From: Betaproteobacteria bacterium
Lineage (GTDB): Bacteria > Pseudomonadota > Gammaproteobacteria > Burkholderiales > SG8-39
Reading direction: 5' to 3'
DNA: 13,656 bases
Assembly: GCA_007280315.1 (NCBI GenBank)
Contig: QYQC01000246.1
Location: 1-13,656 of the forward strand
Below the pieces are notes generated by a model. The model ran no database searches. It had not been told where the DNA came from and saw nothing but the letters and a program-made list of their open reading frames with translations. The position numbers and the translations under genes are program-made. Shown here in pieces: positions 6,300 to 12,692 of the stretch (positions within the stretch are counted from its first letter, which is position 1; every line of letters begins with the position of its first letter).

Positions 6300-8525
6300 A
6301 TGGCCGACATGAAAACAGCCGCCTACATCTGCAAAGGTTGCGGCATTGGCGAGCGCGTCGACACCGCGCAGATGGCGAAGATTGCAACCAAGGAAGGCAA
6401 GATGCACCTGGTGCGCGAACACGATTTCCTGTGCAGCGCCGCCGGCGTGCAGGTGATTCGCGACGACATTGAAAGAGAAGGCGCGACCCATGTGCTGATC
6501 GCCGCCTGTTCGCGCCGCGCCAAGACCGAGGCTTTTTACTTCCCGAGCATTGCGCTGTCGCGCGCCAATATCCGTGAAGGCGTGATCTGGGCACGGCCGG
6601 ATACCGAAGAGGCGCGCGAAACCACGCAGGAAATGGCAGACGACTATCTGCGCATGGGCTGCGGCGAACTGAAGAAAATGAAACTCGCCGGCGGCGTCCA
6701 GGACACCGGCCATGCGAAGCGCCTGCTGGTGGTGGGCGGCGGCGTCTCCGGCCTCACCGCCGCGGCGGAAGCGTCCAAGACCGGCTACCAGGTGGTGCTG
6801 GTGGAAAAAGCTGCCGCGCTCGGCGGCTGGGCGGCCAAACTGCACCGGCGCATGCCGCTGCGCGAGCCCTATGCCGAACCGCAGGATACCGGCATGGCCG
6901 AACTGATCAAGGCGGTGACGGGCGATGCCAACATCAAAGTCATCACCAACGCCGTGATCGCCAGGACCGACGGCGCACCGGGCCGGTTCAAGGTCGACAT
7001 CAGCGTCGAGAGCGGCCCGTCCCTGACCGAGGAAGTCGGCGCCATCATCCAGGCGACCGGCTTTTCTACCTACGACATCGCCAAGCTGCCCGAACTCGGC
7101 GGCGGCAAGAGCCCGAACGTAATTGACCAGGCGGAGCTCGAGCGCCTGGCGAAACAGGCCGCGGGCAAGGGACAGGCCATCGTCCGGCCATCCGATGGCG
7201 GCGAAGTGAAGACCGTGGTGTTCGTGCAATGCGCCGGCCAGCGCGACAGCACGGGCAAGCACCTCGCCTATTGCTCCGGCTTTTGCTGCGGCGCGAGCAT
7301 CAAGCAGGCGATGTATTTCAAGGATGCCAATCCCGCAGTGGACACGGTGGTGATTTACGACGACCTGCGCGTCCCGGGCAATGGCGAGGACTTCTACCGC
7401 AGCGCGCAGAACAAGGGCGTCACCTTCACCAAGGGCAGGATCGCTTCGGTCGAAGCCAAAGGCGACGCCTGCGAGGTGAAGTTCCGCGACCTGATCCTGG
7501 ACGAGGATGCCACCATCGCCGCCGCCGACTTGGTGGTGCTCGCCACCGGACAGGTGCCGAACTCCGGTGTGAACATCGACATTCCCGCGGAAGAAGCGGC
7601 GAAGATGGAAGTGAAACCGGTGTCCATTCTCAACCTGAGCTACCGCCAGGGCAAGGACATGCCGCAGCTCGCGCACGGTTTCACCGATTCGCATTTCATC
7701 TGCTTTCCGTACGAGACGCGCCGCACCGGCATTTACTCCGCCGGTCCGGTGCGCCGTCCGATGGACATGGTGCAGGCAACCGAGGATGCGACCGGCGCCA
7801 CGCTGAAGGCGATCCAGGCGATGGAAAACGCCGAACTCGGCCGCGCCGCGCATCCGCGCTCGGGAGACCTCTCCTACCCGATCGTGCAACTCGATGGCTG
7901 CACCCAGTGCAAGCGCTGCACCGTGGAATGCCCGTTCGGCGCAATCGACGAAGACGAAAAGACCTATCCGGTGTTCAACGAAAGCCGTTGCCGGCGCTGC
8001 GGCACCTGCATGGGCGCCTGCCCGGTGCGGGTGATTTCGTTCGAGAACTATTCGTGCGACACCGTCGGCGCGCAGATCAAGGCGGTGGACGTGCCCGACG
8101 AGTTCTCGGAGAAGCCGCGCATTCTGGTGCTTGCCTGCGAGAACGATGCCTATCCGGCGATCGACATGGCGGGGATGCAAAGGAACTGCTACAGCGCCTT
8201 CGTGCGCGTGATTCCGGTGCGCTGTCTGGGCTCGGTCAACACCATCTGGATCACCGACGCCCTGAGCGCCGGCTTCGACGGCATCATGATGCTGGGCTGC
8301 AAGCACGGCGACGACTACCAGTGCCACTTCGTCAAGGGCTCGGAACTCGCGAGCGTGCGCATGAGCAAGATCGACGATACGCTGAAGCAGCTTGCGCTCG
8401 AGACCGAACGCGTGATCAGCCATGACGTCGCGATCACCGACATGGCGCGCGTGCCGCAACTGATCAACGACTACGCGGCCAAGATCAATGAGATCGGCAT
8501 GAGCCCGTTGAAAGGATTCGCATAG
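6300..8525 (+). CDS. qmoB: QmoB-like / HdrA-MvhD fusion flavoprotein
   Basis: A 741-aa multidomain electron-transfer protein. Order: an N-terminal region with C11/C14 (YICKGCGIG), an HdrA-type FAD domain (VVGGGVSG, G146-G151, and the VEKAAALGGWA segment), a QCAGQRD...CSGFCCGAS block, a two-cluster ferredoxin domain (C534/537/540/544 and C564/567/570/574), and an MvhD-like C-terminal domain from about residue 605 (LVLACEND..., MLGCKHGDDYQCHF). This layout is characteristic of QmoB. MvhD domains pass electrons between a partner and the flavin. The ATG lies 5 nt after the qmoA stop, with AGAGG 10 nt upstream of it. An ATG three codons in is an alternative start. It presumably forms a cytoplasmic complex with QmoA and the HdrC/HdrB proteins downstream. 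Confidence 0.9.
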   Translation: MADMKTAAYICKGCGIGERVDTAQMAKIATKEGKMHLVREHDFLCSAAGVQVIRDDIEREGATHVLIAACSRRAKTEAFYFPSIALSRANIREGVIWARPDTEEARETTQEMADDYLRMGCGELKKMKLAGGVQDTGHAKRLLVVGGGVSGLTAAAEASKTGYQVVLVEKAAALGGWAAKLHRRMPLREPYAEPQDTGMAELIKAVTGDANIKVITNAVIARTDGAPGRFKVDISVESGPSLTEEVGAIIQATGFSTYDIAKLPELGGGKSPNVIDQAELERLAKQAAGKGQAIVRPSDGGEVKTVVFVQCAGQRDSTGKHLAYCSGFCCGASIKQAMYFKDANPAVDTVVIYDDLRVPGNGEDFYRSAQNKGVTFTKGRIASVEAKGDACEVKFRDLILDEDATIAAADLVVLATGQVPNSGVNIDIPAEEAAKMEVKPVSILNLSYRQGKDMPQLAHGFTDSHFICFPYETRRTGIYSAGPVRRPMDMVQATEDATGATLKAIQAMENAELGRAAHPRSGDLSYPIVQLDGCTQCKRCTVECPFGAIDEDEKTYPVFNESRCRRCGTCMGACPVRVISFENYSCDTVGAQIKAVDVPDEFSEKPRILVLACENDAYPAIDMAGMQRNCYSAFVRVIPVRCLGSVNTIWITDALSAGFDGIMMLGCKHGDDYQCHFVKGSELASVRMSKIDDTLKQLALETERVISHDVAITDMARVPQLINDYAAKINEIGMSPLKGFA

Positions 8526-8527
8526 CC

Positions 8528-9172
8528 ATGGGCGACTTGAACACGCAGATGCTGGACAAGTACCGCAACAATTTCCTGCACGAAGTCGAGGAGAAGGTCG
8601 ACGACGGCCATTGGGTGAAAATGTGCATGCAGTGCGGCGTATGCGCCGGCTCCTGCACCTTCGGCCCGGACTGGGAACACACGCCGCAAAAGATCTTCAT
8701 GATGATCCGCGCCGGCAAGCGCGAGGAAGTCCTGAGTTCGCACTCGATGTGGCTGTGCACCTCCTGCTACAACTGCATGGTGCGCTGCCCGCGCGAACTG
8801 CCGATCACCCATATCATGCACGGCCTGGCGAGCTACGCGCACCGCCTCGGCCTCGCGCCGAAGAACCAGCCGACGCGCGACTTCTCGCTCATCTTCTGGG
8901 ACAACTGCACCAAGACCGGCCGCGTCAATGAACTCAGAATGACCATCAGCGTCTACTTCAGGGAGGGCATCGTTTCCGGCATCAAGAAGATGTGGACGCT
9001 GCGCAACGTCGGACGCGGACTGTTCTTTGCCAAGCGCCTGAATCCGCTGGAGCTGTTCGTGAGCCATGGCTGCAAGGACAAGGACGGCCTGCGGCGGGCC
9101 TTGAAAAAAGCCGACGAAATCGAAGCCCGCAGGCGCGGCTACGCAGTCCAGCCGCGCGGTTACAGCAGCTGA
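8528..9172 (+). CDS. hdrC: HdrC-like iron-sulfur protein (soluble replacement of the QmoC N-terminal part)
   Basis: A 214-aa protein with two [4Fe-4S] motifs: C33/36/39/43 (CMQCGVCAGSC) and C77/80/83/87 (CTSCYNCMVRC), the signature of heterodisulfide reductase subunit C. In classic QmoC, this domain is fused to a haem b membrane domain. Here no hydrophobic segment is present: the C-terminal part (about 100-214) is charged and ends after a basic stretch (KKADEIEARRRGY). It starts 2 nt after the qmoB stop, so it belongs to the same transcript, and would connect QmoB to HdrB. It is somewhat longer than minimal HdrC. Confidence 0.87.
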   Translation: MGDLNTQMLDKYRNNFLHEVEEKVDDGHWVKMCMQCGVCAGSCTFGPDWEHTPQKIFMMIRAGKREEVLSSHSMWLCTSCYNCMVRCPRELPITHIMHGLASYAHRLGLAPKNQPTRDFSLIFWDNCTKTGRVNELRMTISVYFREGIVSGIKKMWTLRNVGRGLFFAKRLNPLELFVSHGCKDKDGLRRALKKADEIEARRRGYAVQPRGYSS

Positions 9173-9177
9173 TACCC

Positions 9178-9264
9178 GTCATTCCGAGGAGCCGTAGGCG
9201 CCGAGGAATCTGCTGTTGCGTCAAGCAAGAAAGCAGATTGCTCGGCCTGCGGGCTCGGAATGAC
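9178..9264. repeat. Dispersed palindromic repeat (GTCATTCCGAG family) inside the hdrC-hdrB gap
   Basis: The outer arms GTCATTCCGAG (9178-9188) and CTCGGAATGAC (9254-9264) are exact reverse complements. Inside, AATCTGCT (9207-9214) pairs with AGCAGATT (9232-9239), flanked by CCGAG/CTCGG with one mismatch, so nearly the whole 87 nt can fold into a long hairpin. The ends and the GAGGAATCT core are those of a well-known intergenic repeat seen in many bacterial genomes (recalled, not searched). It fills almost the whole gap between hdrC and hdrB and may have been inserted after the operon formed. Confidence 0.8.
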
Positions 9265-9284
9265 AATTCAATAGGTTGATGACG

Positions 9285-10199
9285 ATGGCAAAGAGAGAAT
9301 ACGCGTTCTACCCCGGCTGCTCCTCCCAGCTGCGCGGCTCGGCCGCCAACTACCTGGTGTCGGTCGAATCCATGTGCGAGAAGCTCGACGTCAAGATGAC
9401 GCAGATCCCTGACTGGAACTGCTGCGGCGCGTCGATCAGCTATGCCGGCTCGAGCGAACTCGCGCGCCATGTGCTGTCGGCGCGCAACTTCGCCCTGTCG
9501 GACAAGCACCTGCCGGGCCAGGACATCGTCGCCACCTGCGCCGCCTGCTGGCTGGGCGGGCGTGAAACCATTGAAAAGCTCGATGCCTCGAGCCAGCTGA
9601 TGGCCGACACCAATGAAGCGTTGAAGGAAGCGGGCCTCGAATACAAAAGCGGTACCGCCATCCGCCACATGGTCGAGGTGCTGGTCGAAGACCTCGGCTA
9701 CGAGGAACTTGGCAAGCCGGTGGTGAAACCACTCGATGGCGTCAAGGTCGCGGGCTACGTCGGCTGCCAGACCAACCGACCGTTCGGCATCGCCGGCGAA
9801 TCGTTCGAGAACCCGATGTATCTGGACAAGCTGATCGATACCGTCGGCGGCGAGTCCATCGCCAAGTATGAAGAGAAGGTCAGCTGCTGCGGCGGCTCGC
9901 TCGCGTTCTGCGAGCAGGAAAAAGCGGAAAAGCAGATCAAGAACATCGTCGAGTCGGCCTACGACCACGGCGCGGACGTAATCTGCACCCCCTGCCCGCT
10001 GTGCCAGGCGAACGTCGAGGTGTACCAGTCGGAGATCAACAGGAAACAGGGCACCAAGCTCAACATGCCGGTGGTCTACTACAGCCAGCTGCTGAGCGTC
10101 GCCTATGGCGGCACATTGAAGGAAGCCGGCCTCGACGGCCATATCATCCAGCCGAAGAAACTGCAGGAAATCGCGGTGAAGGTCGTCGGCAGGCGCTAG
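9285..10199 (+). CDS. hdrB: HdrB-like CCG-domain protein
   Basis: A 304-aa heterodisulfide reductase subunit B homologue with two full cysteine-rich CCG domains: C12, C46-C47, C85/C88 (YPGC, NCCGA, CAAC) and C161, C201-C202, C237/C240 (YVGC, SCCGG, CPLC). In HdrB this pattern binds noncubane [4Fe-4S] clusters where disulfide chemistry occurs, so the complex here may act on a thiol/disulfide carrier rather than just quinone. The start is uncertain: an ATG at 9279 and one at 9285 are in frame, and AGG at 9273-9275 suits 9285. It is the last gene of the cluster, separated from hdrC by a repeat. No membrane segment is seen. The cysteine sets are complete, so it is likely functional. Confidence 0.87.
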   Translation: MAKREYAFYPGCSSQLRGSAANYLVSVESMCEKLDVKMTQIPDWNCCGASISYAGSSELARHVLSARNFALSDKHLPGQDIVATCAACWLGGRETIEKLDASSQLMADTNEALKEAGLEYKSGTAIRHMVEVLVEDLGYEELGKPVVKPLDGVKVAGYVGCQTNRPFGIAGESFENPMYLDKLIDTVGGESIAKYEEKVSCCGGSLAFCEQEKAEKQIKNIVESAYDHGADVICTPCPLCQANVEVYQSEINRKQGTKLNMPVVYYSQLLSVAYGGTLKEAGLDGHIIQPKKLQEIAVKVVGRR

Positions 10200-10354
10200 C
10201 CACTCGAACACGGGTCGATCGACCGAGTTCTTCCTTGCGCAAAAAGCGTGGCAGCGAGCCGATCGTGCGGGAGATTGACACCGAGGTCCCGGATTCGCGC
10301 AAACTGCTTTCCGTAAACCGCTGATTCAGGATCGGCTCAGACAAGAACGAAGCG
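10200..10354. other. Intergenic stretch after hdrB, no gene supported
   Basis: The 155 nt hold a 12-bp self-complementary GGTCGATCGACC (10213-10224) inside a longer weak stem (ACTCG 10202-10206 with CGAGT 10224-10228) followed by TTCTTCC; this might be a feeble terminator for hdrB. No good -35/-10 pair was seen for the next gene. A short frame ending TGA at 10323 looks mildly coding-like but has no convincing start. Confidence 0.35.
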
Positions 10355-10939
10355 ATGTTGATCGACGAGGACGCAGACAAGCAATGGGTGCATACGCGCC
10401 AGATCACCTGCCGCGGCTACCGGCGCGCAGACGGCCTGTGGCAGATCGAAGCCAGCGTTGCCGACGAGAAAGGGCAGGCGGTGCCGTTCAGATCGCGCCC
10501 GGACGTGTCGCCCGGGGAACTGATACATCATTTCTCGCTTAGCGTCGTCATCGACGACGACTATCAGATTCGCGATGTGGCGGCCGAGACGCTCGCCGCG
10601 CCCTGGCCGGTGTGCACCGACATCGCCGCCGACTACCGCAAGCTGATTGGCCTGCGAATCGGACCCGGCTTCAATCGCGCTGTCAGGGACCTCCTGGGCG
10701 GTACGCTCGGTTGCACCCACCTGACCGATCTCCTGGTCCAGGTGGGCAATACCTATATGCAGGCCTCGTTTCCCGACCGCGTCGCACGGCAGAAGCTGAA
10801 CGGCGAAGATCCGCGCCGGTGGCCGGACACGCGCACGCTGGCTTTCGTCGACGGCTGCCATGCCTGGCGCAAGGACGGACCGGTGCTGGCGTCCGAGTAT
10901 CCGCAACTGGCGGACGACGGCGAGCCGGCCAAGGCATGA
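10355..10939 (+). CDS. DUF2889 family protein
   Basis: A 194-aa soluble protein matching the DUF2889 pattern as I know it: an early HTRQITCRGYRRADGLWQIE block (about residues 13-32), a SPGELIHHFSLSVVIDDDYQI block (about 52-72), a conserved PVCTDIAADYRKLIGLRIGP segment (about 87-106) and GGTLGCTHLTDLL (about 116-128). The function of the family is unknown. The C-terminal end (ADDGEPAKA) is low-complexity. The gene is on the same strand as hdrB, 155 nt further on, so it could be read through from the hdr operon or be independent. It converges with the acyltransferase gene. Confidence 0.82.
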   Translation: MLIDEDADKQWVHTRQITCRGYRRADGLWQIEASVADEKGQAVPFRSRPDVSPGELIHHFSLSVVIDDDYQIRDVAAETLAAPWPVCTDIAADYRKLIGLRIGPGFNRAVRDLLGGTLGCTHLTDLLVQVGNTYMQASFPDRVARQKLNGEDPRRWPDTRTLAFVDGCHAWRKDGPVLASEYPQLADDGEPAKA

Positions 10940-11021
10940 GTTCGGGGTACGCGCGATTGTCGCAACACGCCTGCCGCCATCGCAGCAAATGCAGGCTGTT
11001 CGTCGTGACCTTTCTTGAAAT

Positions 11022-11582
11022 TCATACCAGGCGAATGGGCGAGGCGAGTTCGTGGCAATAACCCCTGCGACCATCGTAGCAAGCGGCGATCTGCGACATA
11101 TCGGCGTCTTCGTCTCCGCTAAGCGTGATGCTGGACAATAAACCGACCTCTCGCTTCGGGTAATCGACGACGGCCATGATTACCGGAACGCCGGCCGCCA
11201 TCGCGATCCGGTAGAAGCCGGATTTCCACCCGGCCTGCAATCTGCGCGTGCCCTCGGTTGCGATCACCAGATGAAATTGCTCTCGTTGCCGGAATTCCTC
11301 CGCAAGCCGCGCGACGAAACCATTGCGTTCGCGGCGACTGACCGGAATGCCGCCCAGACGACGCATGATCAAGCCCTGCATGCCGCGAAACAGGGTGTCC
11401 TTGCCCACCCACTTGGCGCCGAACGGAAGTGCGGCCAGAGCGAGCAGTGTCAACGGAAAATCCCAATTCGACGTGTGCGGATAGGCAATGACGACCGCCT
11501 TCGCCGGTCGCTGCTTCAAATCGAGCAATTTCCAACCCATGAGCTTGAGAATCAAACGCGCGGAACCGCGCATGACCTTCAT
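11022..11582 (-). CDS. PlsC-like 1-acylglycerol-3-phosphate acyltransferase family protein
   Basis: A 186-aa member of the glycerolipid acyltransferase superfamily. The catalytic HX4D motif is H36-TSNW-D41, motif II is GGIPVSRRERNGF (about 77-89), and the EGTR motif is E110-R113. This gives an acyl transfer from acyl-ACP or acyl-CoA to a hydroxyl acceptor, often lysophosphatidate, although the short variants may act on other lipids. It is shorter than PlsC of E. coli (about 245 aa) and has no strong N-terminal membrane helix beyond residues 8-20. Two starts three codons apart (11582, 11573) are possible. It is divergent from the YCII gene and has no visible functional connection with the sulfur genes. 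Confidence 0.83.
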   Translation of the reverse strand: MKVMRGSARLILKLMGWKLLDLKQRPAKAVVIAYPHTSNWDFPLTLLALAALPFGAKWVGKDTLFRGMQGLIMRRLGGIPVSRRERNGFVARLAEEFRQREQFHLVIATEGTRRLQAGWKSGFYRIAMAAGVPVIMAVVDYPKREVGLLSSITLSGDEDADMSQIAACYDGRRGYCHELASPIRLV

Positions 11583-11646
11583 CTTGTATCTGGCCCCAAG
11601 GAGAAAGGCTGCGATGCTACCTGATTTGATCGGTCGAAGGCGATGC

Positions 11647-11676
11647 AGTATAAGAAAATAAGGCGCGTGCTGACAG
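11647..11676 (-). promoter_or_regulatory. Candidate promoter of the acyltransferase gene
   Basis: On the minus strand, TATACT (11652-11647) matches the -10 consensus at five of six positions, and CTGTCA (11676-11671) lies 18 nt upstream with four of six -35 matches. The leader to the ATG at 11582 would be about 60 nt. Confidence 0.4.
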
Positions 11677-11693
11677 TCCCCGACCGGGCATAT

Positions 11694-11768
11694 CCCGGCG
11701 CCGGGAAAATTCCCGTATCCTGTCGATCAATTGTTCCCGGCGCCGGCATGCGAACTGCCGGTTGATCG
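11694..11768. repeat. Palindrome-rich leader of the YCII gene with a repeated CCCGGCGCCGG box
   Basis: CCCGGCGCCGGG (11694-11705) is a perfect palindrome; CCCGGCGCCGG recurs at 11737-11747, 43 nt downstream. Between them, CGGGAA-AA-TTCCCG (11702-11715) is a further dyad. CGATCAA (11724-11730) pairs with TTGATCG (11762-11768), enclosing an inner CCGGC/GCCGG stem (11743-11747 with 11757-11761). This could be a two-box operator or a structured 5' leader just before the YCII gene's ribosome-binding site. Confidence 0.5.
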
Positions 11769-11773
11769 TTCAC

Positions 11774-11780
11774 AAAGGAG
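11774..11780 (+). promoter_or_regulatory. Strong Shine-Dalgarno that decides the YCII gene start
   Basis: AAAGGAG lies 7 nt before the ATG at 11788. The frame is open further upstream to an ATG at 11731, but that one has no such site and its extension would run through the palindromes. Confidence 0.85.
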
Positions 11781-11787
11781 AAATCGC

Positions 11788-12126
11788 ATGAAGAAATTCC
11801 TGGCGTTGTACCGAATGGACATGGGAGAAATGCAAAAGATGATGGCGAGCACCAGTGCGGAGGAAAGGAAGAAAAGCATGGGTGCGTGGGAAGCGTGGAT
11901 GAAGAAGAACATGGCCAGCTTTGCAGACCCTGGTGGCCCTGCCGGAAAGACAAAGCGGGTCGCGGCGGGCGGTGTATCTGATGTCAAAAACGATATCGGC
12001 GGTTACTCGATCGTACAAGCCGAATCGTATGATGCGGCTGCAGCCCTCTTTGGTGACAATCCGCATCTAATCATGCCCGGGGCTACCGTGGAAATCATGG
12101 AAATCATGCAAATGCCGGGAGCGTGA
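11788..12126 (+). CDS. YCII-related domain protein
   Basis: A 112-aa soluble protein with the layout of the YCII/DGPF-like ferredoxin-like (dimeric alpha-beta barrel) family: an N-terminal strand KKFLALYRM, a long Met/Lys-rich helix (about residues 12-40), a central KTKRVAAGGV strand, and the C-terminal GGYSIVQAESYDAAAALF...GATVEIMEIM unit, typical of the family. The biochemical role of most such proteins is unknown. The residues proposed as catalytic in some YciI proteins are not obvious here. The gene has a strong ribosome-binding site and a structured leader. A weak 5-bp hairpin (12136-12149) follows the stop. It appears to be a single-gene unit. Confidence 0.78.
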   Translation: MKKFLALYRMDMGEMQKMMASTSAEERKKSMGAWEAWMKKNMASFADPGGPAGKTKRVAAGGVSDVKNDIGGYSIVQAESYDAAAALFGDNPHLIMPGATVEIMEIMQMPGA

Positions 12127-12306
12127 ATGCTTGGCAATCCTGGCGGATTCCTGCATCAATCGCTGATCGGTAGGCACCTCAGCCGGCTGCACAGGTTGTT
12201 CCCCCGGTAAACCGCCAGCGTTCGCACGTCGGAGAAAGAGCCCGAAGTGCCCGTCGCTATTGCCTCTCCGGGCATTCGGTCACTTTGAACCTTGACGCCG
12301 ACGCCA

Positions 12307-12447
12307 TCACGCGCGGGATTGCTGAAAGGAAGCCGCAACAACCGGAGCCGCCGGCACCGGCGCGACCTGACCGTACTTGACCACCGCAACCGCGGTACCG
12401 GCACCCGGTGCCAGGATCAGGGTCAAGGTCGGGTTTTTCGCCTTCAT
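12307..12447 (-). CDS. Possible 46-aa small hydrophobic protein
   Basis: The frame starts MKAKNPTLTLILAPGAGTAV and continues with a hydrophobic stretch to about residue 23, then a Pro/Ala/Val-rich part (APVPAAPVVAASF) and ends QQSRA. GGAGA lies 7 nt before this ATG (minus strand; plus coordinates 12454-12460 hold TCTCCGG). An ATG two codons upstream is too close to that site. The basic start followed by a hydrophobic core resembles a small membrane or exported peptide. I do not recognise a family. It could be a chance frame; the ribosome-binding site and the promoter-like sequence upstream are the arguments for it. Confidence 0.4.
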   Translation of the reverse strand: MKAKNPTLTLILAPGAGTAVAVVKYGQVAPVPAAPVVAASFQQSRA

Positions 12448-12527
12448 GGTCATTCTCCGGTTGAATCCGCCTTCTATGAATGCATTGTGGGCAAGGGCGC
12501 GGCCAGCTAGCGCATCCGAAATGGAGT

Positions 12528-12556
12528 AGGATAAAAATGGCGATGGCTTGACGCAA
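12528..12556 (-). promoter_or_regulatory. Candidate promoter upstream of the 46-aa frame
   Basis: On the minus strand, TTGCGT (12556-12551) and TATCCT (12533-12528) are separated by 17 nt. The leader to the ATG at 12447 would be about 70 nt. The match to consensus is moderate. Confidence 0.3.
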
Positions 12557-12674
12557 GCGCGATTCTGCGCTGGTTGGTTCGAGTTCTGGCGCGGATCGCC
12601 GTCGCTCCTGCCGCTTAAGGTCGCCCGACGCGCTGGCATGACTGCGTATTGCGCTAGTCGCAGAGCCATATCTG

Positions 12675-12683
12675 AAGAGGGGG
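12675..12683 (+). promoter_or_regulatory. Ribosome-binding site of the glycine-rich secreted protein
   Basis: AAGAGGGGG ends 9 nt before the ATG at 12693, which begins a typical signal peptide. This supports the start. Confidence 0.65.
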
Positions 12684-12692
12684 TGCCTCGTC

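Larger units (their letters stand above)
12127..12692. other. Long sparsely coding stretch between the YCII and glycine-rich genes
   Basis: These 566 nt have no convincing gene on the plus strand. On the minus strand only the 46-aa frame at 12307-12447 has a ribosome-binding site and a plausible promoter. The other open frames here encode Arg/Ser/Pro-rich sequences typical of unused frames in GC-rich DNA. No tRNA-like fold, insertion-sequence end or long repeat was seen. Confidence 0.5.

Noticed and set aside
6258..8459. Very long open frame on the minus strand opposite qmoB (over 700 codons)
   Set aside because: Its sequence is His/Arg/Ala-rich with no recognisable domain and mirrors the codon structure of qmoB, which has unmistakable FAD, ferredoxin and MvhD motifs. 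Long antisense frames are common in GC-rich genes.
8982..10211. 409-codon minus-strand frame opposite hdrC/hdrB
   Set aside because: It covers the CCG-domain gene hdrB and the intergenic repeat, has low-complexity composition, no ribosome-binding site and no family resemblance.
10001..10324. Short plus-strand frame ending after hdrB with a mildly coding-like tail
   Set aside because: Most of it is the shifted reading of hdrB. The tail after 10200 has no start with a ribosome-binding site and no recognisable motif.
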